From positions 21,577,001 to 21,641,000 of the forward strand of contig JAZHRO010000019.1 of NCBI GenBank assembly GCA_037157565.1: a DNA stretch of 64,000 nucleotides, written 5' to 3'. This stretch comes from Thalassia testudinum (Eukaryota; Streptophyta; Magnoliopsida; Alismatales; Hydrocharitaceae). Position 1 is the stretch's first letter. The number at the start of each line of letters is the position of its first letter. Below the pieces are notes generated by a model that had not been told where the DNA came from, searched no databases, and saw only the letters and a list, made by a program, of their open reading frames with translations. A program made the position numbers and the translations under genes. Shown here in pieces: positions 55,116 through 64,000 of this stretch.

Positions 55116-56786
55116 CAGAAACACTAAAACAAATGTCTTGAATGCCTGAATTACAGTCTTGGATAAGTAGATAGAATAATGATAATTGCCTGTAATTGGA
55201 TAACAGCTGCCTGTGAAATGTAGAGTACTGTTGCTAGTAACTGCTATATGTAATTCTTGTTGTTTGGAAACTAAATTCGAGCTGCTTGTATATAAATTTA
55301 TATTAAATGTTGAAAACACAGGCTATATGCGAATAAAACTGAAATGATGAAACCTAGGATGGCTTGGCCTGAGAAATATGAGCATGAATCCTACGGGGAA
55401 TTAAGAGTAGAGCTCCTGGAAAAATAAATAGAATGGAATTGGGAAAGTGGACGGGGAAGTGAGCTGGTCCTTGAGTACGGAGTACCAAGGAGAGCGACTG
55501 TCCCCCTGTTTAGTGCAGAGCGGAGTTAGCCACCCCAGGGACCCGAGGTTAGGTCTGGCCACTTTGTATTGACTTTTGGCCCTCGTGTACACCGTACCGG
55601 GGAGAGCTACTAGTGTAGGGAGGGAGCTAGCCACCCCACGGGACCCGGGGTTCAGCTAGCCATCCTACATCGACTTGTTAGGCCCACTGGGCGAACCAGG
55701 GTAGTCGGGCGAGGGTGCGCGGACTGTGGAGGGGCAAGACCCCTGTTTGGTGACTGTGGAGGGGCTGGACCCCTGTTACTGAGAGGACTCTTCCCTATAC
55801 TGGTTTCGTGCTATGCTTTGGGCGCACCCGTTAACGGAAACGACTAACCGCGTGCCAGTGCGGGGTAGCTACCCGTGCGTTTATCGCGCGTGCCGTAGTC
55901 ACCGTTACGTCTGTCAGTGACCTTGGGGTGGTTGACTGAGGGTAGGACCACCACAGGGAACTCTCCCGGCTAGGAGAGCACCACGTGCTACTTCTACTTT
56001 TCGGAAAAGACTGCAATCAAGATCGTTCCCATGAGGAACATTCGAGATCAAGAGGAAGACCTGAGAAATAAATCAAGAAAGAGTAAATAGAGAAATAAAG
56101 AAAGAAATTAAAATAACAGCTACTTATCCACCTTTACTATTTTCTTAGCTAGTTGGTTGCCACTCTACTCAGCGTTTCGTTGACGTGTCATACTTGTCAC
56201 CTTTTTCAGGAGCAGGTGTTGAGCAGCTAGAGCCTACGGCTGCAGAGGGTGTTGGGCCTAGTAGAGCCCAGTAGTTGTACTTTCGTTGTACCCATTTTTC
56301 TGTTGTAGTGAGTATTTCTGTTACACCTTGTACTCTTTTATTGTAAACTTCATATTTATGTACCTGTTTTAAATTCTCTACTGTTGTGGTGGTATGTACT
56401 GTAGTAGTTCTTTTCTTTACTACTGTACTTCTGTTACTATTAGTTACTTGCATGATGAATGTGGTTTATTTTACTGCTTTTTGGTTACTTTCTCGTTGGA
56501 CGATTGGGTCTTGGGATCAGTCGAGTTGGTCCGATTCTCGTGTCCTGTAGGGATTCGAGAACCGAGTCGTAATAACATGTAACATTTAAGCTCTAGTTAT
56601 GGTTATTTTCTATTTAATTTGTGCCATACCTCTTGTGCTTTCTTCCATTTGTTGATTAATGGAATGCTTTGGTAGCTCGATGTTGTTAATGCAGCCTAAA
56701 TTAAATAAACCAACACCTTTTCTTGTTGCCACCCTCGGAACCTTAACCTTCCATTAGGGGCTTGGGTTTTGGGGCGTGACAATGGG

Positions 56787-56865
56787 AGCTCTGTCTTCTA
56801 TTAGGCCGTCCTCCTTCTGGTAGACATACTTAGAGTTCAATTGGTTGATTAACTAATCACAAAGC
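56787..56865 (+). other. C post-integrase remnant, right of H
   Basis: The stretch TTGGTTGATTAACTAATCACAA corresponds to CTGGTTGATAGATTAGTTACAT of A (37160-37182), with no gene intact. AAAGC (56861-56865) may be the target site of F. Confidence 0.6.
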
Positions 56866-58619
56866 TGTTACGCTTGAAAATCGTCATATTTAGGAAAATA
56901 TTGTTAGTTCAACCTCTCATATATAATATTTTGATGATTTTACAAAATGAAGAAAAAGAAATAAAACATAAGCGTACCATATTTTTCTCTGTAATAACAC
57001 AATTGCAGGTTTCATGGAGTTTTCCAAGTCAGAGGATTAAAAGCGTGAAGACTAAGTAGCATAAGTATTGTCATAGGTCATAGGCTTTTTATGTAAACTT
57101 TCAAATGTTGTAATCTTTATTTTATTTGAGTCTAGATATGTTGTAAAGAGCCCCCAAACATAACTTATAAATAGCTAACTTAGGTTCTCTACACTTAGGA
57201 TAAATTAGAAACAAAAACCTAACACTAAGACTCAAATTAGACGTCCATAACAACTGTTAGATGTTTGATTTTCAACTTTAAGACGTCTGACAAGTATTTC
57301 AGATGTCTAATTACCTATAGCTTTGCCTTTAGTTTCTGACTTCATAAACATCAGTCGAAGCAACCTTCCATTAGACGTCCATAGCGTCATCCAGACGTCT
57401 AATGCTTTACCTAGACGTCCTCAAGACAATCGTTAGACTCAAACACCCATCTTCCTTTTGAATATAACGAGCAAAATACATTTTCAGGCATCTGGACATG
57501 CCTCTAGACGTCTACCTTTGCACCGTTCATTTACTTCTGTGTGAATCTCATTAGGAACCAAAGATCTTTTGTTAGATTTCCTAGGCAAGTCCCTTTTAGG
57601 TTTCCAGACATCTAGGGAATCCTACAGACGTCCATACTGACGTCTGTTCCTTCAGATCTAGAACTCTGTTTGGATCTGGTCAAAATAGGAACGAATCCAC
57701 GCATAATTAGACGTTCAATAATTTTATCTGATGTCTTATGTGAAAATATCAGACGTCCCTGTTTCGATCTAATGAAACTAGTATAGCTTGGCTAATAGTA
57801 TCAGACGACCATAATTGTAATTAGACGTCTGATATTGCTATTACACTCATCATTACCCTAATTTGTGGTGCATTTCGTCCTAATCTCTTGGATTTGCCTC
57901 CAACGGGTAGGAGATCTCTCCCAAGCATTCTTGAAGGTTCCAAACTTACCTATAAATAAACTACAATCCCTCTTAGGCAAACACACCTCTTGAGATTCAA
58001 TTCCCTTAGAAAAATCACTTACTCACTACTCTTAGCCTCCTCTTGCCCTTGTGTTAGGTTCCAAACTTACCTATAAATAAACTACAATCCCTCTTAGGCA
58101 AACACACCTCTTGAGATTCAATTCCCTTAGAAAAATCACTTACTCACTACTCTTAGCCTCCTCTTGCCCTTGTGTTGTGCCAATACTCTGATTAAAGGGC
58201 AAACCCACACTCCCGGTTCACTTCGTTCTGTAAATTCTCAAGGAGTTCTCTTTATGCTTAATAGATAAGGAAGTAATCAAATTATTGGGGTGCTTTATAG
58301 GTGCTGTTTAATTCTTACTTTTGTATTTTGCGTATCTGGCCTGTCGGGTCCCCGTCTCTTCATTGTGAAGGGAGAAACCTCCATTTAGGGATCGGAGGTG
58401 GGATTTGTAGTTGAGGTAAACTACCCTTGTTTAAGTAGTGTGGTTAGTGGATTGATCACTTTGTGATCGAAAATCCTAAGTCAAGGGATTGGCTTAGGTG
58501 GTGGTTTTCACTCGTCTTGGGTTTCTACCTAAAAATCTGGTGCCTCTTTTTGTGATTAAATATTTTGTCTTATAATATTTGATAAATTCACTATTCACCC
58601 TCCCTCTAGTGTAATTTCA
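56866..58619 (+). mobile_element. F 5' LTR
   Basis: The right end is firm (TAATTTCA at 58619 before the primer site). The left end is tentative (TGTTACGC at 56866, or TGAAAATCG at 56875). It contains TATAAATAG at about 57166, an array of AGACGTCY-like motifs at 57239-57830, and a perfect 122-bp tandem duplication with a second TATAAATA. Confidence 0.65.
57935..58176 (+). repeat. Perfect 122-bp tandem duplication with TATA box
   Basis: Two adjacent units (57935-58056 and 58057-58176) appear identical by eye over about 120 bp. Each has CCTATAAATAAAC followed by CTCTTAGCCTCC, a likely core promoter and start region. Confidence 0.9.
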
Positions 58620-58621
58620 TT

Positions 58622-58633
58622 TGGTATCAAAGC
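58622..58633 (+). promoter_or_regulatory. F primer binding site (initiator tRNA-Met-like)
   Basis: TGGTATCAAAGC, one mismatch from the TGGTATCAGAGC complement of initiator tRNA-Met used by most plant copia elements. Confidence 0.85.
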
Positions 58634-58674
58634 AGGTTTTTCACTTTCAAGAGTAACATCCGCGGAAAGATCAC

Positions 58675-60250
58675 ATGGAGGGGAGAGTCATTTCCACTGC
58701 CAGATTTGAGGGGCAATCCACCACCCGACCACTACTCTTCGAAGGGATAAACTACACTTATTGGAAGATGAGAATGAAGATGTGGCTTCAAGCCAACGAT
58801 TTCTCTGTTTGGGATAAATGCGAATCCGTATACGTCATTCCCGAGAAACCAGAAACGAGATACACAGTGGAGCAGATTCATCACCTTGGACTGAATGCTA
58901 AGGCAATGAACTCACTCTACTGTGCACTCAGCTCGGAGGAATTCAACCGCATTAGCTAATGCAAAATCGCCCACGAGATATGGAGAACCTTAGAGGTAAC
59001 TCACGAAGGTACGTCTAGAGTTAAATCCTCAAAGATTAACTTGTTATCGTAGGAATTCGAAGCCTTTTCTATGAAGAAAAATGAAAGACTTGGGGACAAG
59101 TACACCTGATTCGTGTTAATTGTGAATAACCTCAAGCACTAGGAAAGACATTTATAAAGGGGGAGCTTTAAGGGAAGCTCCTTCGCTCCCTTGGACTCGA
59201 GTGGGAGCAAAAAGTAACGGCAATAGAAGAAGCCAACCAAGTAGAGGATCTAGACATGAAAAATCTACTTGGGAATCTTATGGCTTATGAATAAAAAATG
59301 GAGCAAAAGAAGAAATCTTTCTCATCGGAGCCAAAGAAGAAGACTTTAGCCTTTAAAGCTATGTCAGATGATGAGGTAAGTACCGTTGACGAAGAGTTCA
59401 TTTTATTAGCTAAAAAGTTTAAAAAGTTTCTCAGAAATAGGAAAGAGATCACGAGAAAGAAAAGAGAGGAAGAACCTCTAATTTGCTATTATTGCAAGAA
59501 GAGAAGTCACATAAGGAAAGATTGTCCCTTACTCAAAAGGGATGATGAGAAGAAATACAAGAAGCCTTCCGACTATAAGAAGATCTCCAAGCCTAAGGGA
59601 TTCAAGAAGAAGGCGTTCCAAGCAACTTGGGATGACTCCACCTCCGAAGAAGAAGAGGAGGAGGAAACAAATGAAGAAATGGCATTCTTGGGATTAATGG
59701 CAACAAAAGATGCTTCTAAATTTGAATATGAAGAACCTGAGGTAAACTCCTATTCTCTAGATGAATTACAATATGCTTTTGATTCACTATATCTAGATCT
59801 TAAGAAAACAAAGGCCCAAAGCAAAGTTTTAAAAGAAGAAAACTTAGATAATAAGAAATTAATCAATGATCCTGAAGAGAAGAATCTAATTCTTACTAAA
59901 GAAACCACTGCCTTAAATATGCAAATAAGAAACCTAATGATTGAAAAAGAGTCATTAACAAACGATTTGTATACGACAATAAGTGAACAAAAATTTCTAG
60001 ATAGAGAAGAATTACTCGACAAAATCCATGTGTTTGAAAAATCAAACTCCTTTAAAAAGGATGAAAATAGCTTACTTAGAGTAGAGATTAGGGGACTAGA
60101 AGATAAACTAGACATAATGAAAATAGAGATAAATCACCTTAAAGAAAAATCAAATCAACTTCTTGAGGACCTAGCCAAATTTACAAAAGGGAAAGATAAT
60201 TTCGACAAGCCATTGTCCATCAAAAACCTTCCTCAAGTAAATTTGGACTA
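58675..60250 (+). pseudogene. F gag gene with zinc knuckle
   Basis: ATG 58675 (MEGRVISTARFEGQS), then PLLFEGINYTYWKMRMKMWLQ, ETRYTVEQIHHL and NAKAMNSLYCALSSEEFNRIS. A stop at 58957 is followed by IAHEIWRTLEVTHEGTSRVKSSKIN in the same frame; more stops and shifts follow to about 59290. A long open frame from 59298 has the knuckle CYYCKKRSHIRKDC (C-x2-C-x4-H-x4-C, 59483-59524), an acidic linker (EEEEEETNEE) and a heptad-rich tail to 60250. It would be the particle protein. Confidence 0.88.
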
Positions 60251-61885
60251 GGCTTTTATGAACCTAGTCAAAGTGAGTCGAAAAAGGATCCTCCTCTAAA
60301 GGAGACCACTAACAAATACGGACCACATTGCAATGGATACCGAAAAGACAACTTTCACTTTGTTTTGTAGGGATGAAAGGACATTATAATGTTAAAAATT
60401 GGATATACAAAATGAAGGTTGGATGACTCAAATTAGAAAGACCTATAGAAACACCAAGTCACCAACGAAGATCTTTTGTAGGAGGAAAGAAGTCTACAAG
60501 AAAGAAGACAAGGAGACCATCGCCATCAAGGAGGCCGATGGGTGATGGACTTTGGGTGTTCCAAACATATAACAGGTGACAAGCACCTATTTTTGGACCT
60601 CCAACCTACGGATGGAGGAACGGTTACATTTGGCAACAATCACAAAGGCCATATTATTGGCATTGGTAAAATAGGTAACCTTCTCTCTCCCATCTCAAAT
60701 GTTTTTCTAGTTAAAGGACTAAAACATAATCTTTTAAGTGTCAGTCAAATTTGTGATAAGAGGTTTAAGGTAGTATTTACTTTAAAAATGTTTGAAATTA
60801 TGCATGTATTAACCAATGAAACCCTTCTTAAGGGAACTAGATTTAAAGACATTTATATCGTAGAATTTGATGAAAATAGCACTTATGAATGTCTTGTAGC
60901 AAATAATGACTTAAGTATATGGCATAGAAGACTAGGACATGTTTATATGAAGCTAGTTCAAAAACTAGCCAAACATGAACTAATCCGAGGTCTTCCTAAA
61001 AGAAAATTTTTAAATGAGCTTATCTGTGATTCATGTAAGTTAGGTAAAATTATGAAATCTAGTTTTAAAAATAAAGAAGTTATATCCACATTAAGACCTT
61101 TAGAACTACTTCACCTAGATCTGTTTGGACCAACAAAATATGAGAGCCTTAGTGGATGCAAATATTGCCTTGTGATTATAGATGATTTTTTGAGATTTTC
61201 ATGGGTTTCCTTCTTGAGATCCAAAGAAGGAGTATTTTCCGTCTTTTCTATTTTTTGTAGGAAGGTTCAAACTGAAAAAGGCTACCAAATCACTCGTATC
61301 CATAGTGATCATGGGGGTGAGTTTGAAAATTCATTGTTTGATGATTTTTGTCAAGAGCATGGTATTGCTCGAGTTTTCTTTTCCCCAAACACCTCAACAA
61401 ATGGGGTGGTTGAGAGAAAGAACCGTACTCTTCAAGAGTGTGCTTGAACATTGCTCATAGACTCAGGGTTACCGAAGTACTTTTGGGCTGAGGTGGTTAA
61501 CATGGCTTGTTATGTGTTAAATCACACCTTAATTCGATCCGGGTTGCGAAAAACTTATTTTGAATTATACTATGGGAAAATACCCAAAATTAGTTATTTT
61601 AACGTTTTTGGATGTCGGTGCTTTGTTTTGAATACCCACTCTAATTTAGATAAATTTGATGCCAAAGGTGAAGAAGCCATCTTTATTGGTTATTCCTCAC
61701 ATAGTAAGGCATATCGGGTCTTTAACAAGAGCACATTAATAGTGGAGGAAACCTTTCATGTTTCCTTCGATGAATCTCCTCACTCTTCCTTGATTGACCA
61801 AGTCAATATGGAAGATGAAGATGATTCTTCTATTGATGTGTCTAACATTTCAAACTCCAATATTCATAATCTTCTAAAAGATTAG
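60251..61885 (+). pseudogene. F protease and integrase
   Basis: The protease active site reads MMDFGCSKHITGD (60542), where the usual D-S-G-C-S is D-F-G-C-S. The gag-pre-integrase zinc region has WHRRLGHV and CDSCKLGK. The integrase core has all three acidic residues: LHLDLFGP, IHSDHGGEFEN and NGVVERKNRT. The C-terminal part (61451-61885) has YFWAEVVNMACYVLNHTLIRSG, PKISYFNVFGCRCFVLN and a KAYRVFNKSTLIVEETFHVSFDE motif. In-frame stops at 61445-61447 (TGA) and 61883-61885 (TAG) are the only breaks after 60542. Confidence 0.92.
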
Positions 61886-63532
61886 ATATATCAAAGGGAT
61901 CATCTCGAAAGTCAAGTCATTGGAAGTGTTTCCGATGGCATTAAAACCCGATATCGTTTTAGTTGCTCTTTTGGTCTGTCCGCCTTTGTATCTCAAGTTG
62001 AACCCAAGAGTGTTGAGGAAGCATGCTCTGAAGAACCTTGGATGATGGCCATGCAGGAGGAACTCAACCAATTCCAAAGGAATGAAGTCTGCGATCTAGT
62101 ACCTAAGCCTAAAGGGCAAACGGTAATAGGTACCAAATGGGTATTCCAGAACAAGTTGAATGAATCCGGTATAGTCATTCGAAACAAGGCTTAGTTGGTA
62201 GCACAAGGGTACAACCAAGAAGAAGGAATTGATTTTGATGAGACCTATGCTCCCGTAGCTCGACTCAAATCAATTCGCATGCTTCTTTCTTATGCCGCCT
62301 TCCTTGGCTTTAAACTCTTTCAAATGGATGTTAAGAGTGCATTTCTTAATAGATTCATTAAGGAGGAAGTTTTCGTAAAACAACCTCCTGGTTTTGAGTC
62401 TCATGATAAGCCTCATTTTGTCTATAAATTAAATAAGGCACTATATGATCTAAAGCAAACTCCTAGAGCTTGGTATGAGAGGCTCAAAGACTATTTGTTA
62501 AATGTAAAATTTTCTATAGGGGAAGCTGATTGCACATTATTCATTAAAAGAAGAGGAAAATATATTTTATTAGTTTAAATATATGTAGATGATATTATAT
62601 TTGGTGCTACTAATGAATCTATGTGTAGAAAGTTTTCAAAAATTATACAGGAAGAATTCAAAATGAGTTTGATAGGTGAACTCAAGTTTTTCTTGGGCTT
62701 ACAAATCACTCAACTCGAATTTGGAACCCTTGTGTGTCAATCAAAATATACAAAGGAGATGCTGAAAAAATTTGAAATGACGAAAAGTAAAGGGAAGAAC
62801 ACTCTTATGAGTGTCACAACTTCCTTAGACTTGGACGAATCAGGTACGCCCATAGATCAAAAGCTCTATCGTAGTATGATTGGATCTTTACTGTATTTAA
62901 CTTCCAGTAGACATGATATTTTATTTAGTACCTGCTTATGCGCTAGGTTTCAATCAAACCCTAAACAATCACACTTAAATACTGTAAAACGAATATTTAG
63001 ATATATAGTTGACACATCTAATTATGGCTTATTCTACCCTAAGAGTCCACAATTCAACTTAGTCACATATAGCGATGTGGACTACGTAGGTAGTCACATC
63101 GATATGAAGAGTACTAGTGGGACGTACCAATTCTTGGGCGAATTGCTAGTCTCTTGGTTCTTAAAGAAACAATCTAGTGTAGCCATATCAACTACGGAGG
63201 CTGAATACATAGCCACCGCTCTAGCATGTTCCCAAGTGCTTTGGATAAAAAATACTTTGAAGGATTTTAATATGATATTTAATAAAATAAAAATATTATG
63301 TGATAATACTAGTGCTATCAACCTTTTGAAAAATCCCGTACATCACTTCCGTACAAAACATATTGATGTTCAACATCATTTTTTGAGAGATAATGTACCT
63401 AAAGGAGAAATCGAGGTTGAATTTATTTGTACTGAATTGCAACTGGCTGATATTTTTCCTAAACCTTTGAATTATGATCGTTTTAATTATATACGTAGGA
63501 AACTAGACATATGTAAGCTAAGTGATATTTGA
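61886..63532 (+). pseudogene. F reverse transcriptase and RNase H
   Basis: EPWMMAMQEELNQFQRNEVCDLV and TKWVFQNKLNESG open the domain. They are followed, past a stop at 62192-62194, by VAQGYNQEEGIDFDETYAPVARL, FQMDVKSAFLN and KQPPGFE, then LKQTPRAWYERL, a stop at 62576-62578, the catalytic box YVDDIIFG (62584), LKFFLGLQI, and LYRSMIGSLLYLT. RNase H has YSDVDYVGSHIDMKSTSGT, SVAISTTEAEYIA, and KHIDVQHHFLRD, and ends ADIFPKPL. The frame equals that of 60542-61447 throughout. Catalytic residues are present. Confidence 0.93.
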
Positions 63533-64000
63533 GGAATTTAGTGATTCAATGGAATTTCTTTTGTCATGAACATAGAAGGAGCCTTGACTTTACCAAGTTA
63601 AGAGCCTTCATACACAGTTCAAACATCAAAATGCACATTCTGTGCAATATCAAACGTCTAATTAACACCTCAGACATCTTATACTTAAAAATTCGATGTC
63701 TGAAGATATGGGGTAGATGTCGATTTTATATCTCAAAAGAGCTGATAAAAGAGATATTTCAGACGTCCGTCATCATTCACAGACGTCAGGATCGTCGTCC
63801 AGATGTGTTGACAGACATCTATCTTTGCATTAGAGCATGTATTATGATGTCTGGATTCAGACGTCTGATTATATAGTTAGACGTCGTGTAGGTCATCTGA
63901 TAAAGATATCAGATGACAACCTGTATGTAGCTTTAGAGTGAAATCCAGGAAGGTCTGTGTTTGGTAGTCGTAGAGCACGTTTTGATAGGGAAAGACATCG
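63533..64000 (+). other. F post-polymerase region, GACGTC-rich
   Basis: No conserved protein is seen; the frame 63529-63876 has no domain. Several AGACGTC or AGATGTC-like words occur between 63650 and 63900, as in the 5' LTR. The LTR start sequence is not reached, so this is still internal noncoding DNA. Confidence 0.55.

Larger units (their letters stand above)
51446..56781 (+). mobile_element. H: 5.3-kb LTR (probably solo) inserted in C
   Basis: Starts TGTAAGGGC and ends GGCGTGACA, with ATGGG duplicated at 51441-51445 and 56782-56786. C remnants lie on both sides (the right side matches the antisense-gene end of A at 37141-37190). A TATATATAT box at 51698 suggests plus orientation. No gag, pol, primer site or polypurine tract is seen inside. 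A Tekay/chromovirus-like long LTR is a guess from the GGGTC/GTGACA end. The interior includes GC-rich noncoding blocks, a 52-bp minisatellite and GACGTC clusters. Confidence 0.75.
43652..56865 (+). mobile_element. C: decayed Tat-like element, host of E, H and F
   Basis: The 5' LTR, gag, integrase C-terminus and post-integrase pieces are colinear with element A. Protease, reverse transcriptase, RNase H and most of integrase are missing. LTR E occupies 45797-50862, element H 51446-56781, and F begins at about 56866 inside the post-integrase region. Any 3' LTR would lie right of the window. Confidence 0.85.
56866..64000 (+). mobile_element. F: SIRE-like Ty1/copia retrotransposon, runs off window
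   Basis: The order is 5' LTR, tRNA-Met-type primer site, gag with zinc knuckle, protease, integrase, reverse transcriptase and RNase H, which is the copia order with integrase before polymerase. Gag (LNAKAMNSLYCALSSEEFNRIS) and the long acidic coiled-coil C-terminal gag are typical of the SIRE/Maximus lineage. The 3' LTR is not reached by 64000. Pol keeps one reading frame throughout with only four stops, so the copy is younger than A, C or Ath1. Confidence 0.9.

Overview
This window is repeat-rich plant nuclear DNA. The evidence is plant-specific long terminal repeat (LTR) retrotransposon lineages: Athila-like and Tat-like Ty3/gypsy elements and a SIRE-like Ty1/copia element, nested in one another, with tRNA-Asp-like and tRNA-Met-like primer sites and very long LTRs. 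The species cannot be named from the sequence. I see no convincing host gene, rRNA, CRISPR array or bacterial feature. Every coding region recognised is a decayed transposon gene.

Layout. (1) 550-14486, minus strand: an Athila-like element (Ath1) with gag, protease, reverse transcriptase/RNase H and integrase. A 2.78-kb solo LTR (S, 1449-4228, target duplication GCGTC) splits its integrase, a 2.3-kb solo LTR (T, about 7101-9436) separates protease from reverse transcriptase, and an LTR end (H2, 1-549) cuts its 3' side. (2) 14487-20600, minus strand: a rearranged non-autonomous Athila-related element (D), with two LTR copies, one of them carrying an inverted segment, and a second truncated internal piece. 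(3) 20601-22199 and 41268-43651: unassigned DNA flanking element A. (4) 22200-41267, plus strand: a Tat-like element (A) with target duplication GATGG, dual RNase H and an antisense coiled-coil gene. Its protease is split by an 8.3-kb non-autonomous element (B, 25035-33348, target duplication ACTAC). (5) 43652-56865, plus strand: a second Tat-like element (C), reduced to its 5' LTR, gag, integrase tail and antisense-side remnants. It is broken by a minus-strand LTR with primer site (E, 45797-50862), by a 5.3-kb probable solo LTR (H, 51446-56781, target duplication ATGGG) and by a copia element. (6) 56866-64000, plus strand: the SIRE-like copia element (F), which runs off the window.

How the parts relate. 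Target duplications and LTR divergence give an order of events: A is older than B (about 11% versus 4% LTR differences in the stretches compared by eye), and C is older than E, H and F. B and D lack polymerase genes but share 3' RNA landmarks with Ath1: a CAATG-NGGA-CATTG hairpin and a GGCATGGGGG polypurine tract, plus (in B) a GGGAGGCAACCC box. They look like parasites of an Athila-like helper. The most interesting signals are these shared cis-signals, inverted repeats at the U3 tip of almost every Athila/Tat LTR, a 14-bp perfect palindrome in the B leader that could be an RNA-dimer site, an antisense gene with an apparent intron in A, and GACGTC-rich arrays in several unrelated LTRs.
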